A DNA stretch of 32,306 nucleotides from an uncultured Lachnospiraceae bacterium (GTDB lineage Bacteria; Bacillota; Clostridia; Lachnospirales; Lachnospiraceae). Location: contig CAJTXH010000015.1 in the NCBI GenBank assembly GCA_910580005.1, forward strand, positions 1-32,306, in the 5' to 3' direction. The notes below the pieces were generated by a model. That model was not told where the DNA came from. It did no database searches and saw only the letters and a list, made by a program, of their open reading frames with translations. The position numbers and the translations under genes are program-made. Of this stretch, positions 1 to 6,709 are shown in pieces (the first letter of the stretch is position 1; each line of letters begins with the position of its first letter).

Positions 1-192
1 TACCTCCATATCATGGCTGCTAAGTATAACATTTACTTTAGGGCTTATAGGCTCCGGAAAAAGAACAACTATCCCCCGCGAAACAGCCTCTGGAAGCCAT
101 GCTGGGGCTATTTCTTTATAAACAGCCTCTGCTATCGGACTACAAAAAGTGTTAGTTGTACATATAAATATTACTTTATCATAACTTTTCAT
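1..192 (-). CDS. Low-molecular-weight phosphatase family protein (YwlE-like), 5' part only
   Basis: The first 64 codons of a gene run off the left edge of the window. The ATG at 192 follows a strong AGGAGGAGG ribosome site. The N-terminus has the beta-strand plus P-loop layout of low-molecular-weight tyrosine/arginine phosphatases (VIFICTTNTFCSPIAEAV). The stretch VLFPEPISPKVNVILSSHDM resembles the region after the P-loop in clostridial YwlE-type proteins. In the family the loop is C-x5-R-S. Here the residue before Ser-Pro is Cys, so the phosphate-binding arginine appears to be missing while the nucleophile Cys11 remains. The gene starts 33 nt after the sua5-like gene, the usual sua5-ywlE order, and probably shares its transcript. 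The family assignment is fairly secure, but activity is doubtful. Confidence 0.7.
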   Translation of the reverse strand, partial: MKSYDKVIFICTTNTFCSPIAEAVYKEIAPAWLPEAVSRGIVVLFPEPISPKVNVILSSHDMEV

Positions 193-224
193 GTCCTCCT
201 CCTTTCTCTGTTATTTGCTGTGCA

Positions 225-1280
225 TTATGCATGCACTATATGATATGCGGCGGCTTTTATCATTCTGTTCATAACAGCTCCCCCAAGAATATCATTATCA
301 AAACTTTCTGAATATATATACTGTGCTCCCAGATAATCCATTTCCCTTAATATGCCATATAATCCGGCAGCAATAGAAGCTTCATTTTTTCTTGAGCCTA
401 TACTTTTTATAATCTCACATTTGTACAGGTCTTTTGTTTCATCTGTAGCTATAACTGCTGTTTTATAGCCTTCTTTCTCTTTTTCTTCAACTAACATATT
501 AATCTTGCCAGCCACAGCAGATGGGCTGCCTTCCACAATTAACAGTTCACCTTCTGGTGCATAATGACGGTACTTCATACCAGGGGCTTTTGCGGTTATG
601 CCCTCCTTAGGCCGCCTGCTTTCTATAGCAGGGTCTGCAGTTACATTATCCACAACATTTAAAAGCATGTCTTTTGTAATATATCCAGGTCTTAATATTA
701 CAATCCCACTGCCACTTGCATCAACTATTGATGATTCTATGCCTATGCCTGTGCCTCCACCATCAATTACCATATCAATCCTGCCATCCAGGTCATCTAT
801 AACATGTTCTGCCTTTACAGGGCTTGGCCTTCCTGATTTATTAGCACTTGGTGCTGCAATACATACACCAGACTGCCTTATAAGTTCCATTGCAACTGCA
901 TGTGATGGCATTCTTACAGCAACCGTACTAAGACCACCTGTAGTAGATAACGGGACTTCCTTTTTTTTCTTAAAAATTATTGTAAGCGGTCCTGGCCAGA
1001 ATGCCTCTGCAAGTTTTAGCCCACTGTCTGTAATGCCATCTGCTACTCTATATAAATCCTCCATACTGGCAATATGCACAATAAGGGGATTATCAGATGG
1101 CCGTCCTTTAGCTTCATATATTTTTGATGATGCAAGGGGATTGAAAGCATCCCCACCAAGACCATAAACTGTTTCTGTAGGAAATGCTACAAGTCCCCCG
1201 CTCCTTAATATATTGCAGGCATCTTCAAGTTCTTCTGCAATAAAATTATCTGGATTTATTTTTTGTACCTTTGTTACCAT
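225..1280 (-). CDS. ywlC: L-threonylcarbamoyladenylate synthase (Sua5/YwlC type)
   Basis: This enzyme makes threonylcarbamoyl-AMP from threonine, bicarbonate and ATP, the first step of the t6A37 modification of ANN-decoding tRNAs. The protein has the YrdC fold motifs FPTETVYGLG, KGRPSDNPL and PSANKSGRPSP. They are followed by a linker (RHYAPEG) and a C-terminal Sua5 domain, giving about 351 aa, the length of the long Sua5 form rather than short TsaC. I start at 1280 rather than the first ATG at 1292, because GGAG lies 6 nt before 1280 and nothing suitable precedes 1292. The start overlaps the stop of the upstream amidase gene (ATGGTAA), which points to translational coupling. The gene lies in an operon with cell-wall hydrolases and the phosphatase. 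Confidence 0.93.
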   Translation of the reverse strand: MVTKVQKINPDNFIAEELEDACNILRSGGLVAFPTETVYGLGGDAFNPLASSKIYEAKGRPSDNPLIVHIASMEDLYRVADGITDSGLKLAEAFWPGPLTIIFKKKKEVPLSTTGGLSTVAVRMPSHAVAMELIRQSGVCIAAPSANKSGRPSPVKAEHVIDDLDGRIDMVIDGGGTGIGIESSIVDASGSGIVILRPGYITKDMLLNVVDNVTADPAIESRRPKEGITAKAPGMKYRHYAPEGELLIVEGSPSAVAGKINMLVEEKEKEGYKTAVIATDETKDLYKCEIIKSIGSRKNEASIAAGLYGILREMDYLGAQYIYSESFDNDILGGAVMNRMIKAAAYHIVHA

Positions 1281-2056
1281 ATATATCTCCATTCCATGCC
1301 TGTTGCAGAAGCTGTTTCATTTTGTGTCCCTGCTGCTTTAAGATACTCCAGAACACCCATTGCAACAGCTTCTGCAATTTTCTTCTGGTAATCACCACTT
1401 ACAAGCATCTGGGCTTCCTGTGGGTTTGACAGGAAGCCACATTCTACAATTATTGCAACACCCTTGGAATTTTTTAATATGTAATAATCAGAATTAGGTT
1501 TTGCAACTCTTTTATTGCTTTTATCAAGGCTGTCTGCAAGCTGCTTCTGCATTATCTCCGCAAACTTCTTTCCCTCTGTGGATGTTGTCTGGTAAAAAAC
1601 TTGTGCCCCTTTGGAACTTTCCTGTGTAAAACTGTTCTGGTGTATGCTTACTATAGCATCAGGATTTTCACTGTTCATAAGTTCCACACGCCTTTTTAAA
1701 TCTGCTGCCTTTTTACTTCTGTCATTTTCATTATATAACCCCGTATCAGTTTCCCTTGTCATAATAACTTCACAGCCTTTGTCTTCAAGTTCTTGTTTCA
1801 GGCATAATGCAATAGAAAGATTTATGTCCTTTTCATATGCACCATTAACGCCGACTTTTCCCGGGTCTATGCCACCATGTCCGCTGTCAATTAATATTTT
1901 ATATTTTTTGCCGTTTTTAACTGACACCTCTTCAAACACATCTTTTGCGGTAATATATGTTATTATACCCGCAATAAAAAGAACACATACAGTTATAACC
2001 ATTACCAGTGATTTGCCCTGTTTTCCTGCCACTATACCAGACCATCCTTTCAACAT
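1274..2056 (-). CDS. cwlD: N-acetylmuramoyl-L-alanine amidase, CwlD-like (Amidase_3)
   Basis: A zinc amidase that cuts the bond between muramic acid and the stem peptide. CwlD members do this in the spore cortex to allow muramic-delta-lactam formation. An N-terminal membrane segment (VMVITVCVLFIAGIITYI) is followed by a single Amidase_3 domain. That domain carries the zinc and catalytic motifs DSGHGG, a Glu in AYEKDIN, SIHQN and VECGF. The ORF is open back to 2164, but that start overlaps the previous gene and has no ribosome site. ATG 2056 or GTG 2032 (AAAGGATGG about 12 nt upstream) are better candidates, so the exact start is unresolved. The gene sits directly after a GH18 gene, which fits a cortex or wall-remodelling role. 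Confidence 0.88.
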   Translation of the reverse strand: MLKGWSGIVAGKQGKSLVMVITVCVLFIAGIITYITAKDVFEEVSVKNGKKYKILIDSGHGGIDPGKVGVNGAYEKDINLSIALCLKQELEDKGCEVIMTRETDTGLYNENDRSKKAADLKRRVELMNSENPDAIVSIHQNSFTQESSKGAQVFYQTTSTEGKKFAEIMQKQLADSLDKSNKRVAKPNSDYYILKNSKGVAIIVECGFLSNPQEAQMLVSGDYQKKIAEAVAMGVLEYLKAAGTQNETASATGMEWRYIW

Positions 2057-2133
2057 ATTTATAATAATATTACTTATATAATATATGTAAGCAATACTGT
2101 TTAAAGAACGTCTGTTGGCTTTCCTTTTATACG

Positions 2134-3828
2134 TCACCCACAATATTTTGCAACTGTATCCCATACCTCTGGCATTTCCATTCCAAGTTTCCAGAAAGCC
2201 ATGCCTGCCGCCTGCCCGTTTGTAACTGCTTTCATCTTTAAATCAAGGGACTTAGGGTTTTCCACCCACATCCTGTATAAAGAACTGCCAGACTTATATT
2301 CTACATAGTCAAGCCCTGCTTCCTCATCCCATACTGTTCCTGTCCCATGTCCTGAAGCAATCTCTGAAGCATACCTCATGGAACACGCTTCAGATGAAAG
2401 TTCCACACTTCCGTTTTTTGTCGTTTCTTTCCATAGCCTCGAATAAAATGGAAGTGCTATTATAACCTGCTCTGCTGGCACCTGGTCTATAGTATTCTTT
2501 ACAGAATCTTTTACATATTTAAGTGAAGATACCGGGCCAGCCTCTTCTGAACCAGAATAATATTCATCATATGCCATTGTTATAATATAATCTGCCACAT
2601 TTGCCTGTTCAGTCCTGTTATAATATTGTGAATAACTTGCAGGCGGATAATTATCTATAGAAAGGACTATGCCATTATTGCGGCACATAATGCCTAATTC
2701 CCTTATAAACTGTACAAAGTCTTCCCCATTTGCCTGTCTTACATTTTCAAAATCTATATTTATTCCGTCAAGGTTATATTTTATAGCCTCTGCTATAAGG
2801 TTTTTAGCAAGCCTCTGTCTTCTTGAAGTTGCACTTAAAACCTTGCCTATCTTCATGCCGGGGTCAAAATCATCACACAGTCCCCATACCTGCAGTCCTG
2901 CTGCATGGGCATGTTCCATATATGTATAATCTGCTATAGAAGAAATATTGCCTGCATTGTCTATTGTTTTAAACCATGTCGGAGCTACTACATTAACACA
3001 TTTTGTAACAGAAAGCAAATCCTGTAAAGTGCTGTTGGCAGCCTTATTTGTAACCTGGTGCCATACAAGGTTTATCTTTTCACCTAAAAGATTATGTGTA
3101 TATGTTTCCTCCTGGAAATCTGTTGTACGCATCTCTTCTGTAACTTCTCCCAGCCTGCCCTCCATAATATACCCTGTAATACCATCTTCCGTAATTGCCT
3201 TGCAGAACCCTTCTTCATTTTCATCCTCTAATATACGCAGTTTTGTACCAGATTCTATATCAGCAAGAATAAAACTTTTATTATCCGGCTTAACACGCAG
3301 GCTTGTTTCTTTATTTACTGTACTATATTTTTCTTTTTCCCCATATATGTAATGTATAACAACCCTGTCTGGATTGTCATACTTTTTATAGTCAAGTGCT
3401 GTATACTGTTTTATGTAATCTATTGCAACATAAACAATATCGTCCTGGATTTTAACAATCTTGTAATCTTTAGTCTCTTTTCTTTTATTAGTATAACATA
3501 CATTGCTGTTTATTTCTGTTGAAACCACTGCCGAAGAAGTGCTGTATAAAAGTTTATTCTCTACATAGTCCCAGTAAAACCTTGGATTAAGCATTTTTGT
3601 TATTATATCCATGCTGATATAAATCTGGCCGTCTTCATACAGCCCCATTTCATCACTTGTTTTATCCTGGAGCACAAGCTGTATCTTTCCTTCCTGCACA
3701 TTAAAATAATCTGTAAGTGCCATATGCTCTTTGCCTGGCGTATTTTTCATTAAAATTATAATAATAAAAACTATTATAATAACTAATACTAATGCTGCGG
3801 CTGGAATTATAATTTGTTTCTTTTTCAT
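2134..3828 (-). CDS. Membrane-anchored glycoside hydrolase family 18 protein with SH3-like domain
   Basis: A 564-aa protein likely to hydrolyse peptidoglycan or another beta-1,4-GlcNAc polymer outside the membrane. Residues 7-27 form an uncleaved signal anchor. Residues about 38-165 resemble a copper-amine-oxidase-like stalk domain. Residues about 170-230 are a bacterial SH3-type domain (TSLRVKPDNKS, GYIMEGRLGEV). The rest is a GH18 TIM barrel. The GH18 active-site motif DGINIDFE is at 354-361, with Glu361 as the expected acid/base. The architecture resembles the spore-cortex enzymes SleL/YaaH and YdhD, though those usually carry LysM repeats, which I do not see here. It is the first gene of the cwlD-sua5-phosphatase operon, behind a good promoter at 3870-3898. 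Confidence 0.87.
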   Translation of the reverse strand: MKKKQIIIPAAALVLVIIIVFIIIILMKNTPGKEHMALTDYFNVQEGKIQLVLQDKTSDEMGLYEDGQIYISMDIITKMLNPRFYWDYVENKLLYSTSSAVVSTEINSNVCYTNKRKETKDYKIVKIQDDIVYVAIDYIKQYTALDYKKYDNPDRVVIHYIYGEKEKYSTVNKETSLRVKPDNKSFILADIESGTKLRILEDENEEGFCKAITEDGITGYIMEGRLGEVTEEMRTTDFQEETYTHNLLGEKINLVWHQVTNKAANSTLQDLLSVTKCVNVVAPTWFKTIDNAGNISSIADYTYMEHAHAAGLQVWGLCDDFDPGMKIGKVLSATSRRQRLAKNLIAEAIKYNLDGINIDFENVRQANGEDFVQFIRELGIMCRNNGIVLSIDNYPPASYSQYYNRTEQANVADYIITMAYDEYYSGSEEAGPVSSLKYVKDSVKNTIDQVPAEQVIIALPFYSRLWKETTKNGSVELSSEACSMRYASEIASGHGTGTVWDEEAGLDYVEYKSGSSLYRMWVENPKSLDLKMKAVTNGQAAGMAFWKLGMEMPEVWDTVAKYCG

Positions 3829-3869
3829 ATGTCAGTTTCCTTTTCTTCTCATATAGTTATATTATAATA

Positions 3870-3898
3870 AGTATAACACTTTATATGTAGATAAACAA
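3870..3898 (-). promoter_or_regulatory. Promoter of the GH18-cwlD-sua5 operon
   Basis: On the minus strand there is a -35 TTGTTT (3893-3898), a 17-nt spacer and a -10 TATACT (3870-3875). The predicted transcript start is near 3862, about 35 nt before the ATG. AAGGA lies about 9 nt before that codon. Confidence 0.7.
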
Positions 3899-3948
3899 GA
3901 AGCCTTATTATGAAAAAACATGTGGTTCATAATTTTTTTATATTTAGT

Positions 3949-4097
3949 TTCCAGTTATCCTGTTTGTGTTACAGGACACAGGGGGGAATCCCGGGCATGA
4001 TTCCCCTGCAAGTCCCAGCTTACAGCATTGCACCAGGAATTACATCTTATTCCTGGATTTAAAGGGCTGTTTAACCTTTCATGTTTTAATAGGTTAA
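3949..4097. repeat. Structured multi-hairpin element, repeated at window end
   Basis: This non-coding stretch lies between the 3' end of the small gene at 4102 and the GH18 promoter. It contains several tight inverted repeats: CCTGT/ACAGG (3959-3963 with 3971-3975); GGGGAATC/GATTCCCC (3983-3990 with 3999-4006, 8-nt loop); TGCAA/TTGCA (4007-4011 with 4028-4032); CCAGGAAT/ATTCCTGG (4033-4040 with 4049-4056, 8-nt loop); and TTAACCT/AGGTTAA (4071-4077 with 4091-4097). Its left edge, TTTCCAGTTATCCTGT, recurs in the same orientation at the right end of the window. It could be a dispersed palindromic repeat or a structured RNA. The transcribed strand is unknown, and I do not recognise a named family. 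Confidence 0.6.
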
Positions 4098-4101
4098 GCT
4101 T

Positions 4102-4335
4102 TCAGACACTTATGATACGCTCAAAGTCTATCCGGACTATCCTTCCATGCTCATCGCCTGTATAGCTTTTCATATAGTAACTGTTTTCCATTACCTGTTT
4201 AAGCTGCTCCACATCACCAAGTGAATAGTGCCTGCCATCAACTTTAACTTCAACGCCAGCATATTCTGCCTGTTTAATTTCAGATACAAGCCATGAATAC
4301 ATGATATCCTTTAGTTCTTCTGGTTTATTGTCCAA
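4102..4335 (-). CDS. Conserved-looking small hypothetical protein (77 aa)
   Basis: I do not recognise the family. The protein is small, acidic and soluble-looking. It has an N-terminal amphipathic stretch (PEELKDIMYSWLVSEIKQAE), a short beta-rich part (VEVKVDGRHYSL) and a C-terminal strand (GRIVRIDFERI). There is no signal peptide or membrane segment. The start is TTG at 4335, supported by GGGAGG and AGGT just upstream. The gene stands alone, with the structured repeat downstream and a perfect 7+1+7 palindrome (4389-4403) upstream. Ribosome site and position support a real gene; its function is unknown. Confidence 0.65.
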   Translation of the reverse strand: MDNKPEELKDIMYSWLVSEIKQAEYAGVEVKVDGRHYSLGDVEQLKQVMENSYYMKSYTGDEHGRIVRIDFERIISV

Positions 4336-4388
4336 TTTTACCTGCCTCCCATAAATTAACAGCTATGCATTTTTGTGATACGCCTTTT

Positions 4389-4403
4389 GTATTTACTAAA
4401 TAC
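4389..4403. promoter_or_regulatory. Palindrome GTATTTA-C-TAAATAC, possible operator
   Basis: A perfect inverted repeat with 7-nt arms and a 1-nt centre lies 54-68 nt upstream of the TTG start at 4335. Compact AT-rich palindromes of this size in a leader are typical of repressor sites. No regulator can be named. Confidence 0.35.
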
Positions 4404-4784
4404 TTTATATTAAAAGAGTTCCGGATTCCTAATATCTATGGTATAAGTAAAATATTCCTGCCATAATATCAAGTGCCTGTTTTTTCCTCCTTTCTTTTTA
4501 GAACCCGTTTCTCTGATGTGTATTATATTATATCATGGAGATTTTTAACTACGGTATATATTACAATAATAATAATTTTTTTTGTAGTAAAATCCCAGGA
4601 TTTTGTATAAAAACTCACATTTTTCTCACATTTGAAATTAATAAACAATAAACTTGAAAAAACTCCTAGTATTTCTTATCACAATTTACAAACCCTATTT
4701 ACTATGGGAAAATTATTACTATTCAAGTCTTTGCTGTTTCATAACAACAAGCAGTACTTTTAGTATGGAAAATTATCTTTTACA
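4404..4784. other. AT-rich intergenic region between divergent genes
   Basis: No convincing gene is present. On the minus strand a strong AAAGGAGG ribosome-like site (4486-4493) is followed 13 nt later by TTG (4472), opening a 20-codon reading frame. The spacing is too long for confidence. A direct repeat of CTCACATTT lies near 4613-4634. The right end leads into the mecA promoter. Confidence 0.4.
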
Positions 4785-4813
4785 TTGACTTATATAGTAG
4801 TTTAAATTATAAT
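4785..4813 (+). promoter_or_regulatory. Promoter of mecA
   Basis: TTGACT (4785-4790), a 17-nt spacer and a perfect TATAAT (4808-4813) give near-consensus sigma-A spacing. Transcription should begin near 4820. That makes the in-frame ATG at 4828 almost leaderless and favours the GTG at 4879 as the real start. Confidence 0.8.
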
Positions 4814-4878
4814 TTGAATATGGATATATGTACTATTTTGACGATTATTGCAATATTAAAAAGAAGGGAAGTGAGCCT

Positions 4879-5670
4879 GTGCGAATAGAAAAAATTAGCG
4901 ACAAACAAATCCGCTGTACTTTAAACAAACAGGATTTATCCGACCGCAAACTCCGTATTAGTGAGCTGGCATATGGAACTGATAAGGCAAAAGCACTTTT
5001 CCGCGACATGATGCAGCAGGCTTCCTATGAATTCGGATTTGAGACAGAAGATATTCCTTTAATGATAGAAGCTATACCTATGTATCCTGATACCCTTGTA
5101 TTAGTTATTACTAAAGTTGAAGACCCTGATGAGCTTGACACACGCTTCTCCAGTTTTTCAGATAACCCTGATGAATTATATGATGACAGTGATTATGAAT
5201 ATGAAATAGAAGATTCTTTAGAATCCAGCCTGGATGGCGGATATATTCCAGATGATGGCGGCGTATTGCCATTTGCGCCAAATGTACATGAAGAACCAGA
5301 AACTGATTTTATATCATTATCCGAAGCACTTGGCATGGAACCAAGGCCTAAAACACCTGATACCAAAATTAGTACAGATATCATTAAAATCTTTTTATTT
5401 AAGAAACTTGAAGACATAGCTGCACTAGCAGGCAGCCTGGACAGTATATATAACGGCTATAACACCGTTTATAAAGATAATTCCAAGGGAATATATTACC
5501 TTATATTGCACAAATCTGGACATTCACCAGATGAATTTAATAAAATTTGCAATATTACAGGTGAATATGGTACTCCTTTAAAAAATACTTATGCAAGCCC
5601 TTCGTATTTTGAGGAGCATTTTGAACCATTGTTAAAATCAAAAGCTATACAAAAACTAGCTAAAATCTGA
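4879..5670 (+). CDS. mecA: Adaptor protein MecA
   Basis: MecA proteins deliver substrates to the ClpC AAA+ unfoldase and help it assemble for ClpCP proteolysis. The N-terminus, VRIEKISDKQIRCTL after the GTG start, matches the MecA opening (MEIERINEHTVKF in Bacillus). It is followed by the substrate-binding domain, an acidic low-complexity linker (about DELDTRF to PETDFI) and a C-terminal ClpC-binding domain ending in YFEEHFEPLLKSKA. I choose GTG 4879 rather than ATG 4828. MecA homology begins there, AAGGG lies about 10 nt upstream, and the promoter predicts a transcript start at about 4820. The protein is then 263 aa, a little longer than Bacillus MecA because of the linker. It is one of three plus-strand genes and is monocistronic. 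Confidence 0.85.
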   Translation: MRIEKISDKQIRCTLNKQDLSDRKLRISELAYGTDKAKALFRDMMQQASYEFGFETEDIPLMIEAIPMYPDTLVLVITKVEDPDELDTRFSSFSDNPDELYDDSDYEYEIEDSLESSLDGGYIPDDGGVLPFAPNVHEEPETDFISLSEALGMEPRPKTPDTKISTDIIKIFLFKKLEDIAALAGSLDSIYNGYNTVYKDNSKGIYYLILHKSGHSPDEFNKICNITGEYGTPLKNTYASPSYFEEHFEPLLKSKAIQKLAKI

Positions 5671-5706
5671 CAGGATTCCTGCACTGCGTCTTGTTCCAGC
5701 AGGACA

Positions 5707-5740
5707 AAAGATGGTATGCTTTAAATGGCATACCATCTTT
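5707..5740 (+). terminator. Terminator hairpin after mecA
   Basis: A 13-bp perfect stem, AAAGATGGTATGC/GCATACCATCTTT, with an 8-nt loop lies 37 nt after the mecA stop. It is followed by ATTTAAAAAT on the plus strand. It sits between the convergent mecA and DUF1858 genes and may serve both, although there is no U-run on the minus side. Confidence 0.75.
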
Positions 5741-5779
5741 ATTTAAAAATATATTGCAGCCTGGAACAAATACTATCTG

Positions 5780-5986
5780 TTACTTGTTAGCCAGATATTC
5801 ATTAACTGTTTCAACAAGCTTTCCTGCTTCAAGGCCATGTACTACGGCAGCCTCTGCAAGGCTTTCGCCCTGTGAAGCCGGACACCCTATACAATGCATC
5901 CCTGATGCCATAAGGATAGGTCCGATGCCAGGGTCTAATTTAAGCATATCTGCAATTACCATATCTTCTGATACTCTCTCAGTCAT
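5780..5986 (-). CDS. DUF1858 domain-containing protein (68 aa)
   Basis: A small DUF1858 protein. These domains occur alone or fused to hybrid-cluster or Fe-S proteins and carry a CxxC pair thought to be redox-active. Here the motif is GMHCIGCPAS, preceded by the typical DMVIADMLKLDPGIGPILMASG. The reading frame is open to 6043, but the ATG at 5986 has AAGGGGAT 5-6 nt upstream and begins at the domain, so the first 19 codons are left out. It lies downstream of the ferredoxin terminator. Its redox character fits the neighbouring ferredoxin and Por genes, but no substrate can be inferred. Confidence 0.8.
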   Translation of the reverse strand: MTERVSEDMVIADMLKLDPGIGPILMASGMHCIGCPASQGESLAEAAVVHGLEAGKLVETVNEYLANK

Positions 5987-6131
5987 AATATCCCCTTTTC
6001 TGCGTTGTATATATTTATAAAACAGCCGCCAGCCTCTCTGCAAAAGGCAACGCTCCTATACAGAATTTTTTATTAAGGCGGTAATATTTACATTAATATC
6101 CCCTGCTGGCGCAGTATTATTCATGCAAGAT

Positions 6132-6181
6132 AAAAAGCCGCTGTCATGTGGCGTATAAAAACACGCCATCCAGCCAGCAGC
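6132..6181 (-). terminator. Terminator of the ferredoxin gene
   Basis: On the minus strand a bipartite hairpin is followed by TTTTTAT. The outer stem is GCTGCTG/CAGCGGC (one G-U) and the inner stem is TGGCGT/ACGCCA with an 8-nt loop. It starts 22 nt after the ferredoxin stop and separates it from the DUF1858 gene. Confidence 0.75.
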
Positions 6182-6202
6182 CCTATGTCCCTAATGCATA
6201 AA

Positions 6203-6373
6203 TTACTCCTCAGAAATTGCACCTGAAGGGCATGTTCCTGCACAAGCACCACAGCTGATACATGTATCAGGGTCAATCACATAATGTGCATCTCCTTCTG
6301 AGATAGCACCTACTGGACATCCGCCTGCACAAGCGCCACAGCTTACGCAGTCATCACTAATTACATATGCCAT
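6203..6373 (-). CDS. 2[4Fe-4S] ferredoxin (56 aa)
   Basis: A clostridial-type ferredoxin that carries low-potential electrons in the cytoplasm, for example from 2-oxoacid oxidoreductases. The protein reads MAYVISDDCVSCGACAGGCP, then a second half with CISCGACAGTCPSGAISEE. It has two complete CxxCxxCxxxCP motifs, one per half, showing the usual internal duplication. The length matches the family. AAAGGAGGT lies 8 nt before the ATG. It has its own promoter (6406-6434) and terminator (6132-6181), so it is a single-gene transcript. The Por operon upstream is a natural partner. Confidence 0.95.
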   Translation of the reverse strand: MAYVISDDCVSCGACAGGCPVGAISEGDAHYVIDPDTCISCGACAGTCPSGAISEE

Positions 6374-6405
6374 TCTAAAGTACCTCCTTTTAGTTTTGTC
6401 TCTCC

Positions 6406-6434
6406 ATTATAATACACATCTAAAAATATTACAA
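6406..6434 (-). promoter_or_regulatory. Promoter of the ferredoxin gene
   Basis: Minus strand: TTGTAA (6429-6434), a 17-nt spacer and TATAAT (6406-6411). Transcription should start near 6399, leaving a 26-nt leader with a full ribosome site. Confidence 0.75.
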
Positions 6435-6511
6435 GGACAAACTGGATATTTTATACCCTGTTTTATAAATTTTTTATGTCTGGTAATGACAGAATATGTA
6501 GTAATTTTTAA

Positions 6512-6709
6512 TTAGAAATCTACTTCTGTATCATAGTAGCAGCACTTAAGCAGCCTCTCCATTTCCTCACCTGTTTTATGTGCCATGTATGCTTCTATCA
6601 CCTTAATAGCCCAGATTGCAAGAAGGCCTGTATAGCTGCAGAAAGCTGCCCACCCAGATAGTTTACCGCAAAAAAATATTTAATACCAAGACAAATATTT
6701 ATTCCCCAT
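6512..6709 (-). pseudogene. Small ORF interrupted by an in-frame TAA, abutting porA
   Basis: An ATG at 6709 begins on the base after the porA stop codon (TAG|ATG). It reads nine codons (MGNKYLSWY) and meets TAA. It then continues in the same frame for 55 codons (from IFFCGKLSGWAAFC to CYYDTEVDF) to a second stop. The part after the internal stop is hydrophobic, then amphipathic (LLAIWAIKVIEAYMAHKTGE), and looks protein-like. This could be a small membrane or accessory gene killed by one nonsense change, or a chance open stretch. I recognise no family, and no strong ribosome site is seen. The rest of this spacer (6435-6511) shows only a weak hairpin. Confidence 0.35.

Noticed and set aside
13..243. 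A plus-strand 76-codon frame at the left edge
   Set aside because: It lies antisense to the phosphatase gene, which has a strong ribosome site and family motifs.
598..1167. A long 189-codon plus-strand frame
   Set aside because: It is antisense to the Sua5 gene and rich in Ser/Pro/Ile from reverse reading of a coding region; there is no ribosome site.
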